DNA of 64,000 nt from Microbacterium foliorum (GCF_006385575.1 NZ_CP041040.1:310001-374000); one strand, 5' to 3'; positions 44,265-52,685 are shown, numbered from the stretch's first letter. Notes: generated by a model from the letters alone, not told the origin. Numbers and translations: made by a program.

Positions 44265-44894
44265 ATGACCTCTGCGTACACCCTCCCCGAGCTGCCGTAC
44301 GACTACTCGGCTCTCGCCCCGCACATCTCGGGCAAGATCATGGAGCTGCACCACTCGAAGCACCACCAGGCCTACGTGACCGGCGCCAACACCGCCCTCG
44401 AGCAGCTGGCTGCGGCCCGCGACTCGGGCGACTTCGCCGCGGTGAACAAGCTCGAGAAGGACCTCGCCTTCAACCTGGGTGGTCACATCAACCACTCGGT
44501 GTTCTGGGAGAACCTCTCGCCCGACGGCGGCGGCAACCCCGAGGGTGAGCTCGAGGCGGCGCTGACCGACGCGTTCGGCTCGATCGACGCCTTCCGCGCC
44601 CACTTCACGGCGACCGCGCTCGGCGTGCAGGGCTCGGGCTGGGCCGTGCTCGCGTGGGACAGCGTCGGCGCTCGTCCGGTCATCTTCCAGCTCTTCGACC
44701 AGCAGGGCAACGCGCCGCTCGGCGTCACCCCGCTGCTGCAGCTCGATGTCTGGGAGCACGCCTACTACCTCGACTACCTCAACGTGCGGGCCGACTACGT
44801 CAAGGCGTTCTGGGAGCTCGTCAACTGGTCTGACGTGCAGCGCCGCTTCCAGGCGGTGCAGGAGAAGACCGCCGGGCTCATCGTCGCCCGCTGA
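44265..44894 (+). CDS. sodA: Superoxide dismutase (Mn/Fe family)
   Basis: A 209-residue SOD. Metal ligands are His29 (MELHHSKHHQ), His77 (GGHINHSVFW), and the Asp and His of LDVWEHAYYLDY. The GGGxxEG context and QGSGWAVLAW favour manganese, though iron cannot be excluded. GAAAGGAACAG precedes the ATG. It lies 21 bases after the flavin-reductase gene, so it is probably read from the SoxR-controlled promoter as well as possibly its own. Confidence 0.93.
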   Translation: MTSAYTLPELPYDYSALAPHISGKIMELHHSKHHQAYVTGANTALEQLAAARDSGDFAAVNKLEKDLAFNLGGHINHSVFWENLSPDGGGNPEGELEAALTDAFGSIDAFRAHFTATALGVQGSGWAVLAWDSVGARPVIFQLFDQQGNAPLGVTPLLQLDVWEHAYYLDYLNVRADYVKAFWELVNWSDVQRRFQAVQEKTAGLIVAR

Positions 44895-44922
44895 GTCACG
44901 AACATCCCGTCGGCAGCCCATT

Positions 44923-45045
44923 CGGCTGACCGATCCCCGGTGGGCTGGCGAATGCCGCGGCATCCGTCAGCCCACCGTGCGATTCCCAGCCATCCGTACC
45001 GTGACGTCCGGGCCGCGGCATCCGTGCCGCGGCATCCGTGACGGC
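44923..45045. repeat. Type G modular palindrome between sodA and trkA
   Basis: Perfect arms CGGTGGGCTG (44938-44947) and CAGCCCACCG (44968-44977) enclose the core GAATGCCGCGGCATCCGT (44950-44967). Direct repeats of GCCGCGGCATCCGT follow at about 45013-45040. It lies between convergent genes. The same core is in the type E element. Confidence 0.8.
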
Positions 45046-45061
45046 CGAGACGCCCCACCGA

Positions 45062-45757
45062 TCAGCGCAGCTGGGCGAACCTCTCGACCTCGCGCGTGGG
45101 TCCGACCACGAGCACGATGTCGCCGTCGCCCAGCACCGTGGTCGCCTCGGCGTTGCGCCACTCGCCGTGCGTCGTGCGGTACGCCGCGATCGTGACGCCG
45201 TAGGTCGAGCGCACCGCGCCGTCCGTGAGGGTGATGCCCTGCAGATGCGCGGGCGCGACCGTCTTCACCACGGCATAGCCACGATCGATCTCGAGGTAGT
45301 CGGCTGCGGCGCCGCGCACGAGGTGTGCGACGCGGCGCCCCATGTCCTTCTCGGGATAGATGACGCGGTGCACACCGAGCTGCTCGAGCACGGCGCCGTG
45401 TCGTTCGTCGACGGCTTTCGCCCAGATCACGGGCACCTTCATGGTCAGCAGCAGCGAGGCGGTGAGGATCGATGCGGTGACGTCGCTGCCGATCGCGACG
45501 ACGACCCGGTCGAACTCGCCGATCGCCAGCTGCTCGAGCACGTCGATGCGCGTCGAGTCGGCACGCACCACCTGCGTGAGCTCACCGTTGAGCGATTGCA
45601 CCAGATCTTCGTCGGCGTCGATCCCGAGCACTTCGGTGCCCGACGCCATCAGCTCGAGAGCGAGCGACGTGCCGAATCGGCCCAGGCCGATGACGGCCAC
45701 GGAGTCGGCCTCGGCGATCCGCCGGGCATCCTGTCTGAAGGAGAGGAACTTGGACAC
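45062..45757 (-). CDS. TrkA/KtrA-type potassium channel regulatory subunit (RCK)
   Basis: A 231-residue cytoplasmic protein with an RCK-N nucleotide-binding domain (VAVIGLGRFGTSLALELMASG, then GIDADEDLVQSL) and an RCK-C domain (LQGITLTDGAVRSTYGVTIAAYR, in parts). It gates the TrkH-like channel encoded just upstream, using NAD(H) or ATP/ADP. Start GTG. It follows that gene by 32 bases in the same operon. Confidence 0.9.
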   Translation of the reverse strand: MSKFLSFRQDARRIAEADSVAVIGLGRFGTSLALELMASGTEVLGIDADEDLVQSLNGELTQVVRADSTRIDVLEQLAIGEFDRVVVAIGSDVTASILTASLLLTMKVPVIWAKAVDERHGAVLEQLGVHRVIYPEKDMGRRVAHLVRGAAADYLEIDRGYAVVKTVAPAHLQGITLTDGAVRSTYGVTIAAYRTTHGEWRNAEATTVLGDGDIVLVVGPTREVERFAQLR

Positions 45758-45789
45758 GAGGGTCCTATCGTGCGTGGTGAGTGCGTCGA

Positions 45790-47145
45790 TCAGCCGATCG
45801 CGGGGCGCTCTTTAGGAAGATCGTAGGCGGTGGGTCTTTCGCGCAAGGCCAGAGCAGAGCCCAGTGTCAGGGGTCCGAGCCTGCCGAGGAACATGAGTGC
45901 GACGAGGATCAGGTGTGCGGCCGGCGGTAGATCTGCCGTGATCCCCGCCGAGAGGCCGACGGTGCCGAAGGCCGACACCACCTCGAACAGCACGCGGTCG
46001 AGATCGAAGTCGGTCATCGCCAGGATCGCGATGACCCCGGCCATGACCGCGCCGAGTGCGACGATCACGACGGTGATCGCCTCACGGTGCACGGCGCGCG
46101 AGAGCCGCTTTCCGAAGATGTTCACCGCCGCACCGCCGCGCAGCTCCGTCCACATGATGAAGAAGAGCACCGCGAAGGTGGTGACCTTGATGCCGCCCGC
46201 CGTGCCCGCCGGCCCGCCGCCGATGAACATCAGCACGTCGGTTCCCAGCCAGGTCTCGTCGTGCATCTGAGTGATGTCGACGGAGTTGAAGCCGGCCGTG
46301 CGCGCCTGCACGGAGTGGAAGAACCCGGCGAGGATGCGGTCACCGGGCGAGAGAGCGCCGAGGGTTCCCGGGTTGTCCCACTCGAACAGCAGCACGTACG
46401 CGGTGCCGATCACGAGCAGCGCGATCGTCGCCGAGAGCACGATGCGGGTGTTCATCGTCCAGTGCAGCGGGCGGCGGAACTCGCGTCGCAGCTGTCGGAG
46501 CACCGGGAAGCCGAGGCCGCCGAGGATGATCGCCGCGCAGATCGGCAGACACACCCAAGGGTCGCCGACGAAGCCCATCAGGCTGTCTGTGTAGAGGGCG
46601 AATCCCGCGTTGTTGAAGGCGGAGACGGCATGGAACACGGCATGCCACGCCGCACGCGCGGGGTCGTAGCCATAGCCCGTGAGGAATCGCACGAACAGCA
46701 GGATCGCGACGATCACCTCGATCACGAGGGTGGTGACGAGGATGCCGGTGGCGATGCGCTTCATGCTCCCCGCGCCGGGCGTCTTCGTCTCGGTGCTCGC
46801 AAGCATCCGTGATCGCACCGAGAGGCGTCGCGCGAGCACGAGGCCGACGAGCGCCGCGAAGAGCATGATGCCCAAGCCGCCCAGCTGGATCAGCGCCAGG
46901 ATCACGACCTTGCCGAAGGGGCTCCAGAAGACCGCGGTGTCGACGACCACGAGCCCCGTCACGCAGACGGCGGAGGTCGCGGTGAACAGGGCGTCGATCG
47001 GCGGCGTCCAGGTGCCGTCGCTCGACGAGAGCGGCAGCATGAGCAGCAGCGTCCCCGCGATGATCACCGCTCCGAACCCGGCGGCGATGACCTGGGCGGG
47101 GGCGAGGCTACGACGCCGACCGGCGGCGCGACGGAGCAGGGTCAC
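45790..47145 (-). CDS. TrkH/KtrB-family potassium uptake membrane subunit
   Basis: A 451-residue channel-like transporter with four pseudo-repeats of helix-pore-helix. Pore signatures include TATSAVCVTGLVVVDTA, HAVSAFNNAGFALY, SVQARTAGFNSVDI and SAFGTVGLSAGI, each with the conserved filter Gly. Moderate-affinity potassium or sodium-coupled potassium uptake is expected. TAGTGT lies 6 bases before the GTG start, so leaderless. It complements Kdp at 1.5-9.6 kb. Confidence 0.92.
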   Translation of the reverse strand: MTLLRRAAGRRRSLAPAQVIAAGFGAVIIAGTLLLMLPLSSSDGTWTPPIDALFTATSAVCVTGLVVVDTAVFWSPFGKVVILALIQLGGLGIMLFAALVGLVLARRLSVRSRMLASTETKTPGAGSMKRIATGILVTTLVIEVIVAILLFVRFLTGYGYDPARAAWHAVFHAVSAFNNAGFALYTDSLMGFVGDPWVCLPICAAIILGGLGFPVLRQLRREFRRPLHWTMNTRIVLSATIALLVIGTAYVLLFEWDNPGTLGALSPGDRILAGFFHSVQARTAGFNSVDITQMHDETWLGTDVLMFIGGGPAGTAGGIKVTTFAVLFFIMWTELRGGAAVNIFGKRLSRAVHREAITVVIVALGAVMAGVIAILAMTDFDLDRVLFEVVSAFGTVGLSAGITADLPPAAHLILVALMFLGRLGPLTLGSALALRERPTAYDLPKERPAIG

Positions 47146-47221
47146 GGATGGACACTACCGGCAACTGGGGGCTCCTGCGGAATGCCGCACCCGGTGAGTG
47201 CCGCCGCCCGAGTTCACGCCC

Positions 47222-47345
47222 CTCGGGAGGAAGTCCGCCGGGAGGAGATCCCCCCTCGGCAGGAGATCCCCCTCGAGAGCAGGGCACGCCTTCGGGAGGA
47301 GATCACCCCTCGGGAGGAGAATGCCGCGGCATCCGTCCTCCCGAG
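47222..47345. repeat. Type E modular palindrome with tandem arm units, after arsC
   Basis: Four to five copies of CGGGAGGAGATC-like units (47224-47318) run into a hairpin with perfect arms CTCGGGAGGA (47309-47318) and TCCTCCCGAG (47336-47345). The core GAATGCCGCGGCATCCGT (47319-47336) is identical to that of the type G element. It lies downstream of arsC and upstream of trkH. Confidence 0.8.
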
Positions 47346-47373
47346 GCGCAGTTCTCCTCCCGAGAGGTTGCGA

Positions 47374-47781
47374 TCAGGCCAGCAGCTCGCCCGCGAGGGC
47401 CTCGATGCGCTGACGGATGTCGTCGCGGATCGGACGCACGGAGTCGATACCCTGGCCGGCCGGGTCGTCGAGCTTCCAGTCCTCGTAGCGCTTGCCGGGG
47501 AAGAACGGGCACGCGTCGCCGCATCCCATCGTGATCACGACATCGGATGCCTGCACGGCTTCGGTCGTGAGCACCTTGGGCTGCTCGGCGGTGATGTCGA
47601 TGCCGAGCTCGCCCATCGCCTCGACCGCGATCGGGTTGATCTGGTCGGCGGGCATGGAGCCGGCAGAGCGCACCTCGATGCGGTCGCCGGCGAACTCGCG
47701 GAGGAAGCCCGCGGCCATCTGCGAGCGTCCGGCGTTGTGCACGCACACGAAGAGGACGGAGGGCTTGGTGGTGGTCGTCAT
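47374..47781 (-). CDS. arsC: Arsenate reductase (low-molecular-weight phosphatase type)
   Basis: A 135-residue protein with the CX5R phosphatase loop FVCVHNAGRSQMAAGF (Cys13, Arg19). VVITMGCGDACPFFPGKRYEDW carries further cysteines, and the conserved DPAGQ Asp follows. It reduces arsenate to arsenite, in actinobacteria often with mycothiol or thioredoxin. It overlaps the flavoprotein gene by four bases and lies in an ArsR-controlled operon. No arsenite efflux gene is adjacent. Confidence 0.88.
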   Translation of the reverse strand: MTTTTKPSVLFVCVHNAGRSQMAAGFLREFAGDRIEVRSAGSMPADQINPIAVEAMGELGIDITAEQPKVLTTEAVQASDVVITMGCGDACPFFPGKRYEDWKLDDPAGQGIDSVRPIRDDIRQRIEALAGELLA

Positions 47782-49115
47782 GATGTCTCCAGGGTAAGCG
47801 AGCGCGCGGGTTCGGGCGACGTCGACGGAGTCCTGCCGATCTGGATCACGGTCGGTGCGGCGCAGCAGCTTCCGGCATCCGCTTCACCGAAGTCGCCTGA
47901 TCCACCGCAGACGCCGGTGTCGGGGAGGGCGAGCTCTTTGCGTGCTGCGGCCTCGTGATCTCCGGCCAGCTGTGCGGCGACGCTGCGCACCTGCTCGTAC
48001 CCCGTCAACGCGAGGAATGTCGGCGCGCGGCCATACGACTTCGCACCGACGATGAAGAGCCCGGGCTCCGGCTGCGCGAGCTCGCGTGCGCCGGTCGCCG
48101 ACACCGAGCCGCACGAGTGGATGTTGGGGTCGATCTCTGCGGCGATGCCGGCGACGGCCTCGAGGGAGGTGTCGAGGTCGATGCGCAGCTCCCGCAGGAT
48201 GCCGGTGTCCGGCCGGAAGCCGGTGAGCGCGAACACCCGTCCGACAGCCGCCAGCTCGCGGCCGTCCTCGGCGACGATCGTCATGCCGTCGACCTCAGTG
48301 CGGAACTCCGCGACGCGGAATCCCGTGACCAAGTCGACCACGCCCGCGTCGATGACCTTGCGTGCGCGAGATCCCAGCGCGGCGCGCTCCGGAAGCTCGT
48401 CGCCGCTGCCGCCACCGAAGACGTTCGCGGCGCTGCCGCGGCGAAGCAGCCAGGTCACGCGGGTTCCCGGTGCCCGGCGAGCCAGCTCGCTCAGGCGCAG
48501 CACCGTGTGGGTGGCCGAATGGCCGGCACCCACGACGACGACGTGCTCGCCGGCGAGCTCTGACACGTCGGCCGGGATGCGGTACGAGATGAGGTCGGAT
48601 GCCGCCCGTTCGCCGACTGCAGGGAAGCCGTCGGCGCCTGCCGGATTCGGCATGCCCCACGTGCCGCTCGCATCCACGACGGAACGGGCGAGGATGCGGG
48701 ACTCGATTCCGTCGACGTCGACGGTGTGCACGACGAACGGCGAACTCTTGCGCCCTGCGTCGACGACCTTGTCGCGCCCCTGGCGGGCGACTCCTGTGAC
48801 GGTCGTCGCGTAGCGGATGCGGCCTCCGAGGGCACCCGCGAGCGGCGCCAGGTAATCGCTCACCCACTCCGCCCCGGTCGGGTATCCCGACGCAGGAGCG
48901 CTCCACCCCGTCGGCTCGAGCAGGCGACGCGCGGCGGCGTCTGTCAGCTCGGGCCATGCCGAGAACAGGCGCACGTGGCCCCACTCGGAGACGGCGGTCG
49001 CAGGCTCGCGTCCCCGTTCGACGACCACGACGTCTTCTCCGCGTTCGACCAGATGTGCTGCTGCGGCAAGGCCCTGCGGCCCCGCTCCGATCACGACGAC
49101 GGGCAGTTCAGACAT
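47778..49115 (-). CDS. FAD-dependent oxidoreductase of the arsenic operon (ArsO-like), Cys-rich tail
   Basis: A 445-residue flavoprotein with the FAD-binding VVVIGAGPQGLAAAAHL at the N-terminus and a second nucleotide site HVVVVGAGHSATHTVL mid-protein. This is the layout of flavin monooxygenases and thioredoxin-reductase-like enzymes. The tail reads VCGGSGDFGEADAGSCCAAP before a Pro/Ser end. The SCCAAP resembles SCCAPG in the neighbouring ArsR and may bind arsenic. GAGGAG precedes the ATG. It is first in the operon with arsC. Confidence 0.8.
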   Translation of the reverse strand: MSELPVVVIGAGPQGLAAAAHLVERGEDVVVVERGREPATAVSEWGHVRLFSAWPELTDAAARRLLEPTGWSAPASGYPTGAEWVSDYLAPLAGALGGRIRYATTVTGVARQGRDKVVDAGRKSSPFVVHTVDVDGIESRILARSVVDASGTWGMPNPAGADGFPAVGERAASDLISYRIPADVSELAGEHVVVVGAGHSATHTVLRLSELARRAPGTRVTWLLRRGSAANVFGGGSGDELPERAALGSRARKVIDAGVVDLVTGFRVAEFRTEVDGMTIVAEDGRELAAVGRVFALTGFRPDTGILRELRIDLDTSLEAVAGIAAEIDPNIHSCGSVSATGARELAQPEPGLFIVGAKSYGRAPTFLALTGYEQVRSVAAQLAGDHEAAARKELALPDTGVCGGSGDFGEADAGSCCAAPTVIQIGRTPSTSPEPARSLTLETS

Positions 49116-49159
49116 CGCATCTCCTCAGATCGAAAATCATCAATATGAAAAGCGTCGCG

Positions 49160-49185
49160 CACGTATCGAAGAATGTCAATACGTG
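49160..49185. promoter_or_regulatory. Candidate ArsR operator in the divergent ars promoter
   Basis: Perfect 7-bp arms CACGTAT (49160-49166) and ATACGTG (49179-49185). The right arm and spacer overlap a minus-strand -35 TTGACA (49179-49174), which has a GACGCT -10 at 17 bp for the flavoprotein-arsC operon. ArsR binding here would block that promoter and probably arsR itself. Confidence 0.65.
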
Positions 49186-49198
49186 AGAGTATGGTCGC

Positions 49199-49540
49199 AT
49201 GACGCTTCCGGTGACCATCCAGCAGACTTCGTGCTGCGCACCGGGTGCTGCAGCCGCCCTGCCCGTCGCCGAGGCCGAGCGCATCGCGCGCCTGTTCAAA
49301 GCTCTCGGGGATCCGACGCGCATCCGCCTGCTGTCACTCATCTCGTCTGCAGAGGGCGGCGAGGCTTGCATCTGCGATCTCACCGATCCGGTCGGCCTGT
49401 CGCAGGGCACCGTCTCGCACCACATGAAGCTCCTGTCCGACGCCGGCCTCGTCACTCGCGAGCAGCGCGGCAAGTGGGCGTACTTCTCCCTCGCCGATGG
49501 CGCGCTCGACGCGGCGGGCGAGGCGCTGCGACAGGTCTGA
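49199..49540 (+). CDS. arsR: ArsR-family arsenite-responsive repressor
   Basis: A 113-residue ArsR/SmtB winged-helix repressor (RLFKALGDPTRIRLLSLI, then VGLSQGTVSHHMKLLSDAGLVT in parts). Cys12-Cys13 (TSCCAP) and Cys57/Cys59 (EACICDL) reproduce the arsenite site described for Corynebacterium glutamicum ArsR1, with N-terminal paired Cys plus one later Cys. No ribosome-binding site is present. It is divergent from the flavoprotein-arsC operon. Confidence 0.9.
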   Translation: MTLPVTIQQTSCCAPGAAAALPVAEAERIARLFKALGDPTRIRLLSLISSAEGGEACICDLTDPVGLSQGTVSHHMKLLSDAGLVTREQRGKWAYFSLADGALDAAGEALRQV

Positions 49541-49572
49541 TTCGTTCAGGCGCCCCGCGGTAGGCTGGTTCT

Positions 49573-49746
49573 GTGGCCCTTCACTCGATCGCCGGCTCGA
49601 CGCGCGCTCCGCACGAGCTGCGTTCGGCGACCCCGATGAGGAAGTCGATGCGGGTCGTCATGCACCCGGGCACGAACGGCTGGACCAGCGTCTGGGGCAC
49701 ACTCTCACACGGCGAGATCGCGGGCTGCCCGCCGCCACGCGACTAG
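49573..49746 (+). CDS. 57-residue leaderless ORF upstream of nhaA
   Basis: An ORF from GTG 49573 placed 6 bases after TAGGCT (49561-49566), the leaderless pattern common in this window. It reads MALHSIAGSTRAPHELRSAT, continues with Trp-containing NGWTSVWGTLSHGEI and ends CPPPRD. No membrane segment or known domain. The piece STRAPHEL loosely resembles the start of NhaA (LRLAPHELWRG). It may be a leader peptide or a small protein. It ends where a possible RNA fold begins. Confidence 0.45.
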   Translation: MALHSIAGSTRAPHELRSATPMRKSMRVVMHPGTNGWTSVWGTLSHGEIAGCPPPRD

Positions 49747-49747
49747 A

Positions 49748-49803
49748 TCACGCCTCGATGGGGTGTGGTCTTCCGCGCCGTTCACCCCTTCTCCCGCGTG
49801 AGG
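49748..49803 (+). promoter_or_regulatory. Possible structured leader RNA touching the nhaA ribosome-binding site
   Basis: Two nested helices can form: TCACGC (49748-49753) with GCGTGA (49796-49801), and GGGGTG (49760-49765) with CACCCC (49783-49788). The outer 3' strand runs into GAGG (49800-49803), the likely ribosome-binding site for the nhaA GTG at 49811. It might be a translational switch. It was not matched to any known riboswitch class from memory. Confidence 0.4.
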
Positions 49804-49810
49804 TCTCTTC

Positions 49811-51085
49811 GTGTCCATTTCTTCCACCCGTTCCCGTCTCCGTCTGGCTCCGCATGAGCTGTGGCGCGGCATCCGCAACAACGCCCGCAGCGACGTCCTC
49901 GGCGGTTCGCTCCTGCTCGCCGCAACCGTCGCTGCGCTGATCCTCGCCAACACGTCCGCGGTGTCGTGGTACGAGTCCGTGCGCGACTTCACCTTCGGCA
50001 TCCCCGAACTGCACCTCGACCTCAGTGTCGGCGCCTGGGCGGCCGACGGTCTGCTGGCGATCTTCTTCTTCGTCGTCGGACTCGAGCTGAAGGAGGAGTT
50101 CGTCACCGGGCGCCTGCGAGACCCTCGTCAGGCAGCGCTGCCGATCGCCGCCGCCGTCGGCGGGGTGATCGTCCCGGCGGTCATCTTCGCCGTGATCAAC
50201 GCCGGCGACGGTGACGCCCTGCGCGGCTGGGCGATCCCGACCGCGACGGACATCGCCTTCGCCGTGGCCGTGATCGCCGTGGTCGGCAAGTTCCTGCCGC
50301 CGGCACTGCGCGTCTTCCTGCTGACGCTCGCGATCATCGACGATCTGATCGCGATCACGATCATCGCGACGTTCTACACCGACACGATCAGCTTCCCGTG
50401 GCTCACGCTCGCGCTGCTTCCGCTCGCCGGATTCGCCTTCCTCGTGCAGAAGGGCGTCCGTGCGTGGTGGATCCTCCTGCCCCTCGCCGTCGCGGTGTGG
50501 GTCTGCATCCACGCCGCAGGAATTCATGCGACCGTCGCCGGCGTGCTGCTGGGCTTCGTCGTGCCCGTCGTGCCCACCGAGCGTGCACGTGTGCCCCGGG
50601 GAGTGGATGCCGAGGGCGAGCCGGTGTACGACGGCCTCGCCCCGCACTTCGCCGATCGCTGGGGAGTGGTCGCGACGCTGTTCGCCGTGCCGGTCTTCGC
50701 CTTCTTCGCGGCCGGAGTCACGATCGGCGGCGTCGAGGGACTGCGGTCGGCGCTCACCGACCCGATCGCGATCGGAATCATCGTCGGACTCGTCCTGGGC
50801 AAGCCGATAGGCATCCTCGCGACCACCTTCCTGCTCAGCCGCGTGCCGGCGCTGCGTCTCGACGAGACGCTGCGCTGGCCCGACCTGACGGGCATGGCCT
50901 TCATCGCGGGAATCGGATTCACGGTCTCGCTGCTCGTCGGCGAACTCGCCTACGGGTCGAGCTCGGTCGCCGACGAGCACGTCAAGATCGGCGTCCTGCT
51001 CGGCTCGCTCATCGCAGCGGTCATCGGCGGCGGCATCCTCGCCCAGCGGAACGCCGCAGCACGACGGACGCGACTCGAGGTCTGA
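49811..51085 (+). CDS. nhaA: NhaA sodium/proton antiporter
   Basis: A 424-residue antiporter with about twelve membrane helices. Signatures: ADGLLAIFFFVVGLELKEEFV in parts, IPTATDIAFAVAVIAVVGKFLP in parts, and the ion-binding Asp pair in LAIIDDLIAITIIATFYT. It exports sodium or lithium in exchange for protons. The start GTG is preceded by GAGG. A strong terminator hairpin follows the stop. Confidence 0.93.
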   Translation: MSISSTRSRLRLAPHELWRGIRNNARSDVLGGSLLLAATVAALILANTSAVSWYESVRDFTFGIPELHLDLSVGAWAADGLLAIFFFVVGLELKEEFVTGRLRDPRQAALPIAAAVGGVIVPAVIFAVINAGDGDALRGWAIPTATDIAFAVAVIAVVGKFLPPALRVFLLTLAIIDDLIAITIIATFYTDTISFPWLTLALLPLAGFAFLVQKGVRAWWILLPLAVAVWVCIHAAGIHATVAGVLLGFVVPVVPTERARVPRGVDAEGEPVYDGLAPHFADRWGVVATLFAVPVFAFFAAGVTIGGVEGLRSALTDPIAIGIIVGLVLGKPIGILATTFLLSRVPALRLDETLRWPDLTGMAFIAGIGFTVSLLVGELAYGSSSVADEHVKIGVLLGSLIAAVIGGGILAQRNAAARRTRLEV

Positions 51086-51090
51086 TCAGG

Positions 51091-51124
51091 CAGGGGCTCG
51101 CGACAGATGAGTCGCGAGCCCCTG
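51091..51124. terminator. Bidirectional terminator hairpin between nhaA and the AGCS symporter gene
   Basis: Perfect 14-bp arms CAGGGGCTCGCGAC (51091-51104) and GTCGCGAGCCCCTG (51111-51124) with a 6-base loop, 5 bases after the nhaA stop, between convergent genes. There is no clear T-run on either strand. Confidence 0.8.
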
Positions 51125-51166
51125 TGAGATCGGTGTCCGGCAGCGTCGGCCGGCCTCTGAATCCGC

Positions 51167-52639
51167 TCAGCCGCGGCGCGAGCGCTGCTCGCCCTGCACC
51201 GGGATCGGGCCGGTGACGCTCAGCTCGTCCTCCCAGCACTGGATCCCCGTGACCTCCGGCATGCGCGCCCTCGTGAAAACGGGGTCGAGTCCAGCGCGGC
51301 GCTGATCGGAGTAGTCGCGCAGCAGCTTGAACGCGATTCCCGACAGCAGTGCGATCGCGACGAGGTTGACGACCGCCATCAGCCCCATGATGCCGTCGGC
51401 TGTGTTCCAGATGATGTCCGCCGAGGCGATCGAGCCGAGGAAGATGATCACGACGACGAGCACGCGGTAGGCGGTGAGGACCGAGGGCTTGCTGCTGATG
51501 AACTCGATGTTCGATTCGCCGTAGTAGTAGTTGCCGAGGATCGAGCTGAACGCCAGCAGGAAGATGATGATGCTCAGGAGCACGTTCGACCACTCGCCGA
51601 GGTTGCCGACGATCGCGTTCTGAGTGAGGCCGATTCCCCGGGTCGCGTTCGCGAGGTCCGGCGTCGAGACGAGGATGATGAACGCGGTGATCGAGCACAC
51701 GAGGAACGTGTCGAAGTAGACGCCGAGCGTCTGCACGAGTCCCTGCTTCACCGGGTGCGTCACGGCCGCGCTGGCTCCGGCATTCGGGGCGGAACCGAGT
51801 CCGGCCTCATTCGAGAACATGCCGCGCTTGACGCCCGTCATGATGATGGTTCCGAGCGCGGCGCCGACGACCTCGTTGAATCCGAACGCCTGGGTGTAGA
51901 TCGAGGCGAAGACCTCGGGGAGGCGCTCGAAGTTCATGCCGACGATCACGAGGCCGAGCAGCAGGTAGCCCAGTGCCATCGCCGGCACGACAGCCTGCGT
52001 GACGCTGGCGATGCGACGGATGCCGCCGAAGACGACGAGGGCGGTCAGCACCGCGAGCACGGCGCCGATGACCCAAGGGATCCACCCGATCTCGCCGCCG
52101 AAGCTCGATGAGATGGTCGCACTGATCGTGTTCGCCTGCAGGGAGCTGAACGCGAACGGGAAGCAGATGATCAGGATCACCGCGAACAGGATGCCCATCC
52201 ACCGGGCCTTGAGGCCGTGCTGCATGTAGTACGCGGGACCGCCGCGGAAGCCGTCCTTGTCACGCACCTTGAACGCCTGGCCGAGCGTCGACTCGATGAA
52301 GCTCGATGCTCCGCCGATGAACGCCATGGTCCACATCCAGAAGATCGCGCCCGGGCCGCCGATGGCGATCGCGGTGCCGACGCCTGCGATGTTGCCCACG
52401 CCGACGCGAGACGCCGCTGAGATGGTGAACGCCTGGAACGCCGAGACGGACTGCGGCTCGCCGTTCTCCTTGCGCGGGGTGCGATCAGTGAGAGTGCGGA
52501 ACATCTCGGGGATCATCCGGAACTGCACGACGCCTGATCTCGCGGTGAAGTAGAGGCCGAGGACCACGAGGATCGGCAGCACCACCCACGTCCAGAGTCC
52601 GTCGCCGGCGGAGAGCACGAAGTCGTTGAGCGCGTCCAT
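51167..52639 (-). CDS. Sodium:alanine symporter (AGCS family)
   Basis: A 490-residue transporter with about eleven helices. Signatures: VGVGNIAGVGTAIAIGGPGAIFWMW (in parts), GGPAYYMQHGL, and GMFSNEAGLGSAPNAGASAAVTHPVKQG (in parts), all typical of AlsT/DagA. It imports alanine or glycine with sodium. CATACT lies 6 bases before the ATG and no ribosome-binding site is present, so leaderless. Confidence 0.9.
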   Translation of the reverse strand: MDALNDFVLSAGDGLWTWVVLPILVVLGLYFTARSGVVQFRMIPEMFRTLTDRTPRKENGEPQSVSAFQAFTISAASRVGVGNIAGVGTAIAIGGPGAIFWMWTMAFIGGASSFIESTLGQAFKVRDKDGFRGGPAYYMQHGLKARWMGILFAVILIICFPFAFSSLQANTISATISSSFGGEIGWIPWVIGAVLAVLTALVVFGGIRRIASVTQAVVPAMALGYLLLGLVIVGMNFERLPEVFASIYTQAFGFNEVVGAALGTIIMTGVKRGMFSNEAGLGSAPNAGASAAVTHPVKQGLVQTLGVYFDTFLVCSITAFIILVSTPDLANATRGIGLTQNAIVGNLGEWSNVLLSIIIFLLAFSSILGNYYYGESNIEFISSKPSVLTAYRVLVVVIIFLGSIASADIIWNTADGIMGLMAVVNLVAIALLSGIAFKLLRDYSDQRRAGLDPVFTRARMPEVTGIQCWEDELSVTGPIPVQGEQRSRRG

Positions 52640-52685
52640 TGAATCAGTATGACGGGATGCTGCAGGGCGCTGCGGTATTCCGGTT

